From Chara braunii (taxonomy: Eukaryota > Streptophyta > Charophyceae > Charales > Characeae): 26,653 bases of DNA. This document shows, one piece after another, positions 8,364-17,512 of the stretch. A program made the position numbers and the translations under genes. The stretch covers positions 29,502-56,154 of the forward strand of contig BFEA01001099.1 of NCBI GenBank assembly GCA_003427395.1. The letters are read 5' to 3'. Every line of letters begins with the position of its first letter. Within the stretch, counting starts at the first letter, position 1. The notes under the pieces are model-generated. The model saw only the letters and a program-made list of their open reading frames with translations. It searched no databases and was not told the origin of the DNA.

Positions 8364-10152
8364 CTATGAGGTCACTGTAGGGATCAGATCAAGGTCTCTG
8401 AAGATGAACTTACGAAATCTTGACCCTGATACCATGTCATGAACCCTCGATCCATTAATCACCGAAATCTCATACACCTTGTCTTCCGCCTCTCTTGTAA
8501 TTTTGTAAGGACCAAGCTATCTGGGCTCCAATCGTTTAGTCCATTGAGTCTCAAGAGAACTATCAAACAGAATAACAACGTCACCAACTTTCAGTTTCTC
8601 TTTTCTTATATATTTTTTCTTGTTCCATCTCTCTTGATCTGATAATCGGTTGGTTGTCATTCTCTCTGCAGCATCCATAACTGTCTGGTCAACTTCTAAT
8701 ATTTGTCTCATTCTGATCTGGAGGAGCTATGAAATAGAATAGTCTCTGTCACTCTCATGACCTGACCATGTCTTGACTATACCACAAGGTAAGGTAGCAT
8801 ATCGACCATACCACAAGGTAAATGGAGCATAACCAGTAGTCCTCTTGACAGTGATGTTGTCAGCATAGACAGCAACCCTTAGTACTTTTGGCCAGTTACT
8901 GAGATTTCCTTCACACCACTTAGCCAATGAATCTTTCAGAGTTATGTGACCCCTCTCAACAGGTGCGTTTGCTTGAGGATGATATGTGGTCACATATTGA
9001 ATTCTGACACTCAATCTGAGAGTGGTTCTTTTTACAATTTCATTTCCGAACTTCTATCCTTTATCTGAGACAAACTCTCTGATTAAAGGATACAAGAGAT
9101 AGACTTCCTCTATCCAGTCAGCCACTTGCTCGGCTGTCTTCCTTTTCAGAGTTTTTGCCACTACATATCCAGAGAAATTATCTCTCATGTTCAATATATA
9201 CCTCATCCCACCCTTGCCTAATGTCATGGTGATGAGATCTAAATGAACTCGACTTCCTAGCTCTGCCAAAATAGTGGGAAATAAAGGCTCAATCATCCTT
9301 GTAGTAAACCTCTTCTGACATAACACACATGACTTACAGAAGTTGTAAAGCATGTCTCTCATGCCAGGTCTAAAGTAGAGTTTGACCGTCTTAGAGTAGG
9401 TTGTCTCAACAGCTCTATGGTCACCTGCAACCCCCTCATGTAGAGCAGCAATTATCTCTAATTGTCTCTCTTTACCACGTACCACTCTTAGTGGGGGTAG
9501 TCCTCCCTCACCATCCACAAAGAGGTGCCATATTTTTAATCTGAAATTTTTCTTTGAATTCTTGCAATAATATTTCTTTAAATGTTCTCTTTTCATCCTC
9601 TTACCAACCTCTTGATAAATTTCATCGTATTTTTCACCTTCTTTTTCTTCCTTTGAACCAGAGTTTTCCCCCATTTCATGAGCAGTCACAGCTGCTGCGT
9701 TAACTCTAGCATCTCAATCATTTGGCTCATCCTCTTCTTCTTTCTCAAGAATCAACTCATAAAGATAGGCATGAGGGATCTCCCCCCAGCTGTCTCTCTC
9801 TTCGGACCATAAACTCCACTTATAGGAGTTTGGTACTTCATAATCTTTATCATTCTTTTCATTCAGAAAATTATCAACATAAGAAGATTCCTCAATCGTT
9901 CCTTCGGTATCTTCTTCTTCCTCATCTTTCCTCCATTCGATTCGACTTAGGTCATCTGCTCTGTTTTTCTAAGTTGGAATCTTCTCCAAGACAAAATCAA
10001 AAGTCGAAATGAAGGTTATCCATCTGCTTACTGTTGGATCTATTTGTTGGTGCTTCTTAATGACACCTATCACAACAGATGCATCAATACTCAAGATGAA
10101 TCTTCTCCCTAGTACATAGTGCCTAAAGCATCTGAGGCCTATGTTCCCCCTA
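8364..10152 (-). pseudogene. pol: Ty3/Gypsy pol remnant: RNase H tail and integrase
   Basis: One minus-strand frame spans the whole interval and is interrupted only by internal stop codons. The first part (about 10152-9935) is the C-terminal half of RNase H: RHYVLGRR, IDASVV, TVSRWITFISTFDFVLEKIP, ADDLSR. Integrase follows. From the Met at 9689, the zinc-binding His84/His91 and Cys121/Cys124, first catalytic Asp151 (VHLDLI) and second Asp209 (FVSDKG) are visible. The catalytic Glu lies in NAPVERGH just past a TAG at 9054. The C-terminal domain has KVGDVVIL and the LGPYKI motif preceded by TAG at 8517 where the family has Trp. Stops lie near 9970, 9720, 9054, 8727 and 8517. Reverse transcriptase and protease are absent. 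The element is dead. Confidence 0.9.
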
Positions 10153-11819
10153 GTCGCGGCCGAGTTCGGTCGCAGCCACCTTTGTCCCTTCCAACATCTT
10201 AGTAATCACATCAGTAATCACAGTTTCATCTTCCAACTCACTCTTGAGAATAAATTTCCTCTTCTTTCCTTATTCGTTCTTCTTATGTGGAGGTTCTGGC
10301 TCTGGGTCATCAAAAATATTAATCATAGACTCCTCAACTTTTCTTCTTTTCTTTTCTTCTATCATCCGAGGCGTCAAGCGTGCTTGAAGGTTTCTCACTT
10401 CCCCAAGCACGACACTAGGCTCCATAACGAGTTCTGGAGGTAAGTCGTCATCAAATGACATCATATTGACCAGGAAATGAGCCGATTCACTAGAAGGAGA
10501 TTCATAAGAGTTCTGAGGAGCAAAATTTCCTTCTAGTAAAGGCTCACTTGTAGAAGCCTCATCAGATGTACCCTCTATCAATGTTAGGGCTTGTAGAGAT
10601 AGCTCAACCGTGGTATGAGGGTCTCTTGTTTCCTGCACAAGTTCCTTAGGTAACTCGTCAATAAGAAAGTGAACATTCACATTAGCCTTTCTCTTCTTCT
10701 TCTTCTTCATCTTTTCATAATGTTTAAAAGTAAGAAGTCTCATACCTCCTGGATGTCTGGGATCCAACTTCTTTCATGAACTATCACAGACATGACTCAT
10801 AGCATCATTCTTTGTCACCCCACTCTTCACATCCTCCTCAAGAGGTCTGCAGCAGGTGGTGGTATGACCCCCTTCACCATAATAATAGCAGACAAAACTC
10901 TTCTTAGGTCGGTCATCATACTTCCTTCTTTCCTTGTTTCCTCTATCATCATTCTCTCCATTCTTTTTGAATCTAGAAGAATTTTCCTTCTTACCATAGC
11001 CCTCATCATCATCATCATCATCTTCCTCTTAACTTTCAACTTTCTTCTTTCCTCTGTCATCTACAGCATGGTTTGCAGACATATAGTTAGCCATCACTCT
11101 TTGAATGATATTTTCAGTACTCAGATTGTTCTCTCTGATCATATCATTCTTAATCTCCCAGTCCCTGGCCAATGTATTGATCTAATCCAGTGACCATTTC
11201 TTATGAGAAACTGTAGGTAGAGTTATAACGATTGCAACCATTTCATCCTATCTGAGAGGGAAGTGCTGAGCTTGATTGAGGACTGCCTGCCTTTCAGTGT
11301 CAGTAAAATTTGTCAAAAATATATGACATCTTTGGAGCTTCGTCCAAATATGGGATCCTTCTTGCTGTTCGGATGAAGGTCTGAAGAAAAATTATATTGA
11401 AAGTGTCATACTTAGCTCTTCTGATGTTGAGTAAATCCTTAGTTGTAGTTGGAACTGAGTCTTTCTCAAATTATCTTTTCATCCTTTCTTTGACCTCTTC
11501 CCATGTAGTGGCCCCTTCCATAAACTCTTGAACAGCCAACCTCGAGTCAGTGTCACAGTAAGATAGAAGGTGCTTAAGTCGTTGCTTGTTTGTCCAACCA
11601 TAACTGATCCCAAACAGTTCATACTCATCTAGGAAAATCATTTACTTGAGGTTCTCTGAAACATGAAATTTGATCATCTGGTTTCTTTGCTCTTGCAATA
11701 TCTGATCCTTCTTTTATAGTGTCAACTCTCTCTACCAGTGCCCGTATAACACCTACCAAAGCCTCCTCATCCGTCCCTGCAGAAGAACTCAGCCTCCCTC
11801 GTCCTGACATTTTGACCAT
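10153..11819 (-). pseudogene. gag: Gypsy gag remnant with damaged zinc knuckle
   Basis: The ATG at 11819 opens MVKMSGRGRLSSSAGTDEEA. After a frame change near 11640 a capsid-like segment follows (LDEYELFGISYGWTNKRLKH, then TTWEEVKERMK, TAA at 11471, FEKDS). After a second frame change near 11310 come more helical sequence, stops at 11248, 11182 and 11029, and an acidic run of eight (EEDDDDDD). A CCHC-type knuckle follows at 10890-10849 (FVCYYYGEGGHTTTCC), in which the second Cys is Tyr (10881-10879). TGA (10774) and TAA (10270) interrupt the linker before the frame runs into the RNase H remnant. Gag forms the particle and binds RNA, so these lesions abolish function. The linker is Glu/Ser-rich with a Lys run near 10700. 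Confidence 0.8.
10849..10890 (-). other. Degenerate CCHC zinc knuckle in gag
   Basis: Spacing is C-x2-Y-x4-H-x4-C, matching the retroviral nucleocapsid consensus C-x2-C-x4-H-x4-C except for Tyr in place of the second Cys. A TGT to TAT or TGC to TAC transition explains the change. Confidence 0.75.
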
Positions 11820-11880
11820 AGACTTTCCCGGATACTTTATTCTCTCTCTCTGTCACTTTTGTCCTCACTTTTCTTATTTT

Positions 11881-13455
11881 TCAATCTCTCACTCTTCTCG
11901 CAAAGGATACATTCTCATTTCTCTCCAGGACCTCTATTGTTTGCTCTATCCCTTGAAAATTTTGTACGTATAGAGTGTAAGTAATAATAGATTGGATAGT
12001 GATCAAGGGTAACGCAATCCTTCTCAGCCTTCCAATGTAATTTTCAATCAACTGTCTTTCATCATCCCTACTCAATCTTCTATCATAACCTTTTACAATA
12101 CCCCGAATCATAAAATATCGAGTCAAATCTATGATCTCATAGTCAAATTGCATTGCTTACAACCCGTAGCTGATCCTTCTGGCAAGAGAGACCCGTTCTC
12201 TAGAAGTGTGATATGATGTTCTCTTAGTAGTTCCCACTTTGACCACCTTCAGTAAATCGCTGATCTCAGTCTGGCCAGTGACGGCTCTCAGGGCAGAATC
12301 TCTCATCTCATCAAAGAAAGGTTGCAAGAACTCAAGCTCAGCCAAGGTAGAGAGGTTTCTGTCAGAGATCCGAAGAGTCTTTTCTACCTTAACTATCATT
12401 TTGTTTTTGTACAACCCCAAACATCAGCTGTTCAACCAAGTTGGGCATTGTTAACCGTCATAGGCAACATCCGAAAGGTAGATATCAGGTTGAACATAAT
12501 CAGGGATTTCGAACCTGTGCTCAAAGGTACTCAAAAGCAGGGATTTTATCATCACTGTAGAGTCTTTCTCTTTTGCTCTTCCAACCTCAGCAATACTCTC
12601 CAGCAGGGGCATCCAATCTTTCACGTATTCAAACCCATCCGCAATCGAGAACTCAGGGAGCCTCTCAAACTCTCTTTCTCCCACTCCCCATGTTACTTTT
12701 CTCCTGAACTTTTTTAGTCATTCTTTTGTTCTCTCGAGACTGATATATGTCTCTTTTAGACACTCCAAATAGTCAACTTCCTCCTCTAGACAGGTTGAGG
12801 AGTAAACCCTCACGTCCAGACTGTAAGAGTTCAGGAACTTGACCACAGAAATGTAAGACGTTATATGTCCTCCCCCGCAAATCTCATGCCTCAGGATTAC
12901 AACGGGATTATCATACCCTGTCACCTCATAAAGTTTACCCCCCACAATAGTTATCCTGGCTACTGAGAGTATTGTCCATGGGCTCTCTTCACTTTCCATA
13001 CAAGATCTATCATGGTTGACCAATTTGTGTCTCGAGAATGTAAGTCCTTCAACAGGTGGAGATGGTATTTCAACGAAAGGTCTGACATAGGTACTCAGAG
13101 AGAAACTCTCTCCCTCTCGTTCTGACCTTCTTTTCTCATCATGCACAAGGTCTAACGCTCGTTGCCAACACACACCCTTTCTACACTCTACAAATCTTTG
13201 TTTTGGTGCGTAAATACCAATATCATACTCATCAAGATCAATAAAATAGCAGGTAAGAACATACAAACTGTCCTGCTCTCGCCGTGGTTTCTTTATGGCC
13301 TCATATCTCACGATCTCATAGGGGATTATGACTCTCTTCGTTATAGAATTGAGGGAATTTAACAGTTTATCTGATTCATCCTTACTCAACCCTCCATGGC
13401 CTCTTATCAGTGTAAGCCAGAGTTTGTCTCTTGAGGGTACATATCGTCTGCTCAT
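11881..13455 (-). pseudogene. Unknown modular protein, largest part (modules 3 and 4), upstream of gag
   Basis: One minus-strand frame from ATG 13455 to the TGA at 11881-11883, with in-frame stops at 12718, 12451, about 12421 and about 12157. The first 245 codons are intact. Module 3 begins LSKDESDKLLNSLNSITKR, continues with PYEIVRYE and LYVLTCYFIDLDEYDIGIYA, then a charged stretch and SFSLSTYVRPFVEIPSPP. A weaker half-module (LYEVTGYDNPVVILRH, LDVRVYSS) follows. Near the end LSRDDERQLIENYIGRLRRI aligns with the start of module 3 with identical spacing to the Pro (23 residues). No known domain is recognised. It lies just upstream of gag on the same strand, as the extra ORF1 does in Ogre/Tat elements, but similarity to those is not established. 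Confidence 0.6.
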
Positions 13456-13875
13456 TTGACTTTTTGGTCTCGTTTCACTTTCAGAGCCAACTCAACTACC
13501 GCTGACCAATTTTCTCTTGACAAATTAATATCGGGCAAGGGAGGAGCTGAAAATCGCTCAAAGACAGTAAATCGAGGAGATCCAGTGAAACTCTTATTTT
13601 CCCTCTCAAATCTCTCTCTCTCTTTTAGCACAACCTCTTCAGCAACCCCCGAACATTTCCCATACACTTCTTCAGTACTTCTTTCTTTGGGGACATAGAT
13701 TCTTACATCATACACATCCAGATCTATGAAATAAAATGTCCGTACATAAAACCTTTTCTGCTCCCATCCACTCTCGACCATCTCATATCTGACAGCCTCA
13801 TATGAGAACACTTCTCTCTTACTTATGGTATTCTGTGATCTCAGGAGGCACTCGACCTTCTCTTGACTTGGGCCT
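13452..13875 (-). pseudogene. Unknown modular protein, module 2
   Basis: The minus-strand frame is open from about 13875 to its TGA at 13452-13454. It reads SQEKVECLLRSQNTISKREV, then FSYEAVRYE, then FYVRTFYFIDLDVYDVRIYV, PKERSTEE, a charged helix, SFTGSPRFTVFERFSAPPLP, and ENWSAVVELALKVK. Head, middle and tail line up with module 3 (VRYE; YFIDLD.YD..IY.PK; SF...F..P.PP). The TGA overlaps the ATG of the next part as ATGA, and the two are in different frames. This may be a frameshift lesion rather than a designed overlap. No function is assigned. Confidence 0.55.
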
Positions 13876-13950
13876 CAACCTCTGCCAAATTTCGACCATC
13901 TCTGTCCGATTTCCTCTGCTGAAGTCTCTTCAGCTCTCATAACTACCAGT

Positions 13951-14341
13951 TCATTTCTCCCACTTCAGTACCATGTTGATAACTGGTAACCAATTAGTCC
14001 CATCACAATAGCTGTTAGAAATTCGAGGGATCGGAACAGTCTCATATGTTACTGGCATTAAACCCCATTCCACTCTCTTCTTCTACCTTCTCATCATAAA
14101 GAGATTGGGCTGCAATTCCCCACAACCAGTTCAAGGTCTCACCATCGTCACAGTCTCCCTTTTTGACATAAGGACAAATATCATAGATATCTTTCTCCAA
14201 GAAGCGAGTCAGCACTACTCTGATGGCCAAATTGCCAGAACGGTAAACCCAGCAATGCTCGTACTGATAGGGGAATATTCCTTTAGTAGTTACTTTAGAG
14301 AGTTTTTTCAATGCATCAGAAGTCAGCATCCTTGATAAAGT
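13951..14341 (-). pseudogene. Unknown modular protein, module 1
   Basis: The minus-strand frame reads TLSRMLTSDALKKLSKVTTK, GIFPYQYEHCWVY, then VVLTRFLEKDIYDICPYVKK, to a TGA at 14042. After a small frame change the tail CDGTNWLPVINMVLKWEK continues at about 13990-13954. The head has the same 23-residue spacing from LS to Pro as module 3, and the middle keeps the YDI..Y.+K pattern. It is the first module after the candidate primer-binding site, about 310 bp away. No known family is recognised. Confidence 0.55.
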
Positions 14342-14632
14342 CTGTCGACTCCCGACTCTTCCTTTACTTTCTCAGTGTTTCAAGGATATCATAGGCTCAT
14401 AAGGCATACATGGGATCAGACTCGGTTTTCTCCAACAGTAATATCAATCTCCTTCTCCAGTCCAGTGTGGTACCTCACACAAGGAAAGATAAGACTTAGT
14501 CAACATCTAGACTTTCTTAAGAGAATAACGACTCAAAAAAGATTGCAAAATCAGTTTGAAAAATTCTGAAGTTGTCAACAGTTTCCAAGGCCTAATCAAA
14601 GTTCAAAACTGTTTGTTGATCCAGACTCGATC

Positions 14633-14658
14633 CGGACACGAAAATTTTTCATGTCCCC
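14633..14658. other. Hairpin next to the primer-binding site
   Basis: GGACACGAAAA and TTTCATGTCC form a near-perfect inverted pair with an AT loop, directly adjoining the candidate primer-binding site. Structured leaders beside primer-binding sites are common in retroelements, but this assignment is positional only. Confidence 0.4.
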
Positions 14659-14671
14659 GATAACGGCGTCA
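14654..14671 (-). promoter_or_regulatory. Candidate tRNA-Asp-type primer-binding site
   Basis: Minus-strand TGACGCCGTTATCGGGGA matches 15 of 18 positions of the TGGCGCCGTTGCCGGGGA site used by many plant Gypsy elements (complement of the 3' end of tRNA-Asp). All three differences are transitions. It precedes the module region and gag on the same strand, as expected for minus-strand DNA priming. The LTR that should abut it (from 14672 upward) has no partner I can identify downstream of pol. Confidence 0.45.
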
Positions 14672-15413
14672 CTTTTATCGCCTTTTTTTTTCCAGTCGGG
14701 CCACTTCTGGCGATCGAAAAGCCAACAAGCTGTCACGCAGGATTTTGTGTGTTTTTTACAATAAGTAAAATAAATTAAATAAGATAAATCCCTTCCTGTT
14801 CTGTGCGTCCGACTTCGTAAATTAAATAAGACAAATCCCTTCCTTTTGTGTGCGTCCGGCTTCGAGCGAGACCCTTCAATTACGATCTTCGTTGGACCCC
14901 GGTCTTAGGAATCTTTGATTATGATTTGGAACAGCACTGATGATGCAAATGACATAATTAAAATTAAATTGAATATGCCACGTATGTCCTGATTTTGCCA
15001 ATTTAAAGGCTAAGAACTGTGACATGATCAGCATGGAACAAAATCATCAAGCAATGCCAGAAGAGATAATCAAGACTGACTGACTCAAGGCAAAGACAAG
15101 ATGAACGAGGGAAATGTGAGAACTCATAATATTCTAAGAGGGTACAAATGAACAGACATGGTCAACACTCCTCAAGAGTCCTCACTCATCCCTCTTGGTT
15201 CTCTCTCAATCTCTCATTTGACTGCTCGTCTCTTGTGCTTTGAACCATGTCTGCGTACTATCTGAGGGAGTGGCTTTGAAATATAGAGCCACCCGAAACC
15301 AGCAAGCTTTGAGCATGTCCATCCGAGGTACATGAGTCGAAAGTCAACCATGAAGCAGAACTCCTCCCATAGAGTAGGAAGATAGGTCTGGAGAAGATTC
15401 CCCGCCTGAGATG
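14672..15413. other. Non-coding spacer, possible LTR of the minus-strand element
   Basis: No convincing coding sequence. It begins with a pyrimidine-rich tract (14681-14692), then AT-rich tandem repeats at 14771-14864, then unique sequence. If the primer-binding site at 14671 is real, the 3' end of a 5' LTR should lie here. The partner copy was not found, so this is positional inference only. Confidence 0.3.
14771..14864. repeat. 47-bp tandem duplication
   Basis: Units 14771-14817 and 14818-14864 both start TAAATTAAATAAGA(T/C)AAATC and end TGCGTCCG(A/G)CTTCG. Confidence 0.9.
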
Positions 15414-15910
15414 CTAGAACTCTGATGACTCTGTCAAGGCCTGATGGTCAACCTGTACTGGTGAGATGTACCTCTTAGCCAAATCTATCAAGTCGCTCCA
15501 ACAAGACCCGTCAGTGAGTAGAAAAGAGACTGGCGGCTTGGATAGTCAACGTAGAGCTTGGGCCCAAAGCTGCGAACCAGTCTCGCACCACTCTCATCAA
15601 GCTCACGTTCTCTTCGCTCAAGATAGTTGGCTGCCGAAATCCAGACTGAGTCGAAGTGCTCATGGGTTTCCTTACCCTTCTTCAAGTAGGCCCTCAAGTC
15701 ATGGATGGTACCCCCTACGAACTCGGTATGAGCAACATAAATGGATAGGTCATCCTGCTTGAAACCAATGACACTTACATACCGGCATTAGAAAGCATTT
15801 TTTGAAGCAATTTTGTTGAGATCAGCCAAGGCAGTCTCTTGGACTGAGAAAGACCGGACTGTACTCATGTGCAGTTTGTTGAGTGTTGAAGCTAACTTCC
15901 GAATCTTTGG
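15414..15910 (-). pseudogene. Unknown modular protein, upstream module (module 0)
   Basis: The minus-strand frame reads FSVQETALADLNKIASKNAF, TAA at 15788-15790, then YVSVIGF, LSIYVAHTEFVGG, HDLRAYLKKGKE, and YLERRERELDESGARLV. A frame change near 15530 gives the tail TDGSCWSDLIDLAKRY. The tail matches module 1 (CDGTNWLPVINMVLKWE), and the middle matches the SLYV...D+R.Y+.K pattern of modules 2 and 3. It is separated from module 1 by about 1.05 kb of AT-rich DNA that includes the candidate primer-binding site. It may belong to the same element or to an adjacent older copy. Function unknown. Confidence 0.5.
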
Positions 15911-15924
15911 CTAAACGCACTGCT

Positions 15925-16270
15925 TAATTGATACTGATCTCTGATACTGATAAAATGACGAAGGGTTGATTTGATATCGATTAAATCTCAACTGAGTGCT
16001 GCTGGTTGAATGTTGCTTGAGATTTGCCGGAGTAGTAGTCACTATACAATGGTTACTTAACGACTGGTTGCAACTTTTGTTTTGCTGGCTGGTGTCCGAC
16101 ACTTGTGAGTACCGATAAAATACTGATTGAACACTGATTATATAATGATTGATTATTGATTGAGCATTGATTGAATACTGATTGATCACTGATTAAACAT
16201 TGATTAAATATTTGATTGAATGTTGATTGATCACTGATTAAACATTGATTGAATATTTGATTGATCACTG
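15925..16270. repeat. TGATTGA-type short-period repeat array
   Basis: The words ACTGATTGA, CATTGATTGAATA and TGATCACTGATTAAACA recur with a loose 12-16 bp period, most densely from 16115 to 16270. A larger unit (TTGATCACTGATTAAACATT) occurs twice, near 16180 and 16228. Frames reading Asn-Gln-Ser repeats across it are by-products of the repeat. Confidence 0.85.
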
Positions 16271-16297
16271 TCCACTTAATAGCAACACGGTGCACTG

Positions 16298-16402
16298 CTC
16301 ACTTGACAACAGCGTTGAGAACTGGTCACTAACAACAGCTCTTAGTACGGGTCACTGATGACATCACCGAGTGCAGGTCACCGATAACAACGCTGAGTAC
16401 CA
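16298..16402. repeat. 26-bp degenerate tandem repeat
   Basis: GGTCAC(T/C)(A/G)A(C/T)(A/G)ACA begins at 16324, 16350 and 16376, each followed by a (C/G)AGT-like end. A diverged earlier unit starts near 16298. Confidence 0.75.
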
Positions 16403-16469
16403 AGAGTTGTGTGTTGACTACCGATTGGATACGCTGGTGAAGTCCTCGAGGAGATGAATCTAAGCTTTT

Positions 16470-16739
16470 TCACGGTCTCAAAGACTTCGTTCGGGTCTGT
16501 TCTATCGCCTCAATGAATGAGTTGGTGCTGTGCAACTTGCCCTCACTACCATAAATGTAAGCAGTGTACTCAACGGTTGTCTGATCTCTCACTAATTCTA
16601 ATGCCTCCTTCATCATTGTCTTCATACGATAGTGAAAGTCTTTGGCGATTGTTCTTTCCCAACCTTCTGTTTTGTCCTGGTGCAGTGTGCAAGTCACTCT
16701 TACTGTACCACAACTCCCCTCCTCTTTCCAAGGACCCAT
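16470..16739 (-). CDS. Hypothetical open frame, partial or decayed
   Basis: An 89-codon minus-strand frame has protein-like composition: MGPWKEEGSCGTVRVTCTLH, then a helical stretch FHYRMKTMMKEALELVRDQT, then YTAYIYGSEGKLHSTNSFIE. It ends at TGA, with no continuation found. It lies upstream (minus sense) of the modular frames and could be a further diverged piece of the same coding region, but I cannot align it with the modules. No domain is recognised. A chance frame is possible. Confidence 0.3.
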   Translation of the reverse strand: MGPWKEEGSCGTVRVTCTLHQDKTEGWERTIAKDFHYRMKTMMKEALELVRDQTTVEYTAYIYGSEGKLHSTNSFIEAIEQTRTKSLRP

Positions 16740-16759
16740 TGCATCCGAGATGATAGACT

Positions 16760-17512
16760 ATACCCATACGAGAAACAACAGCAACCGAATTTTGATGGGT
16801 CTCTTGACCTGACTGATTATCATGAATAAGGTGGTTGTGTCAATTATCCTCACTAACGCGTTTGCAATGAGGTAACACACGTTTGACTGCAGTCCTTCTC
16901 TTGATGATTCGAGTGAACCCTCCTTCGTTTAACCCTCAGGGGTCGGTCACAATGTGTTCAGGGAAAGTTTCGTAGTGACTAGTCTGTCCACGACCTTTCC
17001 GTAAATAGTCTAACTCTGGATTAGTAAGAGTGGGGGGGGAATAGTAACCCGTTCACTATCAACCCCCGACAAAACTTTTTACTGAGGCACAATACTAAGG
17101 GCTCGTTCTATTTCATGATCTCTTCCTTGCCCCAAAGCTCAGGTATAGAACGAAACAGACTACTGATACCCTTGATGATCCCCTCCCCGGGTAAAGAACA
17201 ACTCCCAGTCTCAGATCATGCAGGCATTATGCTTGGGGCGAAACACAGTGGATCCCGGACGTGTAGGGCTATTTATCTTCGCAGGCAATGTCAGTCTGCC
17301 GCTGGACCTCATTGGCTCAGCCGGAAAGGAACTAAACGGGTAACACATGATAGCGGTCAGGGAAAACCTTTCTCTGTAATTCTAGAAAAATGGTTAGGTC
17401 TGATAGATTTGCTGGACCTGGACCAGAGAACGATGTGAACCGGCCACCAGGCCTTGCTTGAACCCCTAACAGTGATAGTCTTTTGAGGAACCTGTCATAA
17501 GGGTCAGGTGCC
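16760..17512. other. Unassigned region left of copy B
   Basis: No recognisable gene. It includes a G-tract (AGAGTGGGGGGGGGA) near 17028-17041 and a 107-codon plus-strand frame at 17115-17438 whose composition and sequence suggest nothing known. The region has no counterpart left of copy A. Confidence 0.5.

Noticed and set aside
10827-11060. Met-rich minus-strand frame
   Set aside because: It is an off-frame reading of the gag Asp run and zinc-knuckle region.
8364-11819. Alternative genetic code explaining the in-frame stops of gag-pol
   Set aside because: All three stop codons occur in frame, at unrelated residues, and gag also has frame changes. Decay explains this better than reassignment.
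13452-13455. ATGA stop-start overlap as a translational coupling signal between modules
   Set aside because: Neighbouring module boundaries show ordinary frame changes and stops, so the overlap is most simply one more lesion.
15925-16270. Asn/Gln/Ser-rich proteins or a CRISPR-like array
   Set aside because: Period is irregular and short, with no spacers. The readings are by-products of TGATTGA repeats.
17028-17041. G-rich purine tract as polypurine tract defining the start of copy B as a 3' LTR
   Set aside because: The 470 bases between it and copy B have no counterpart left of copy A, so the repeat cannot start there.
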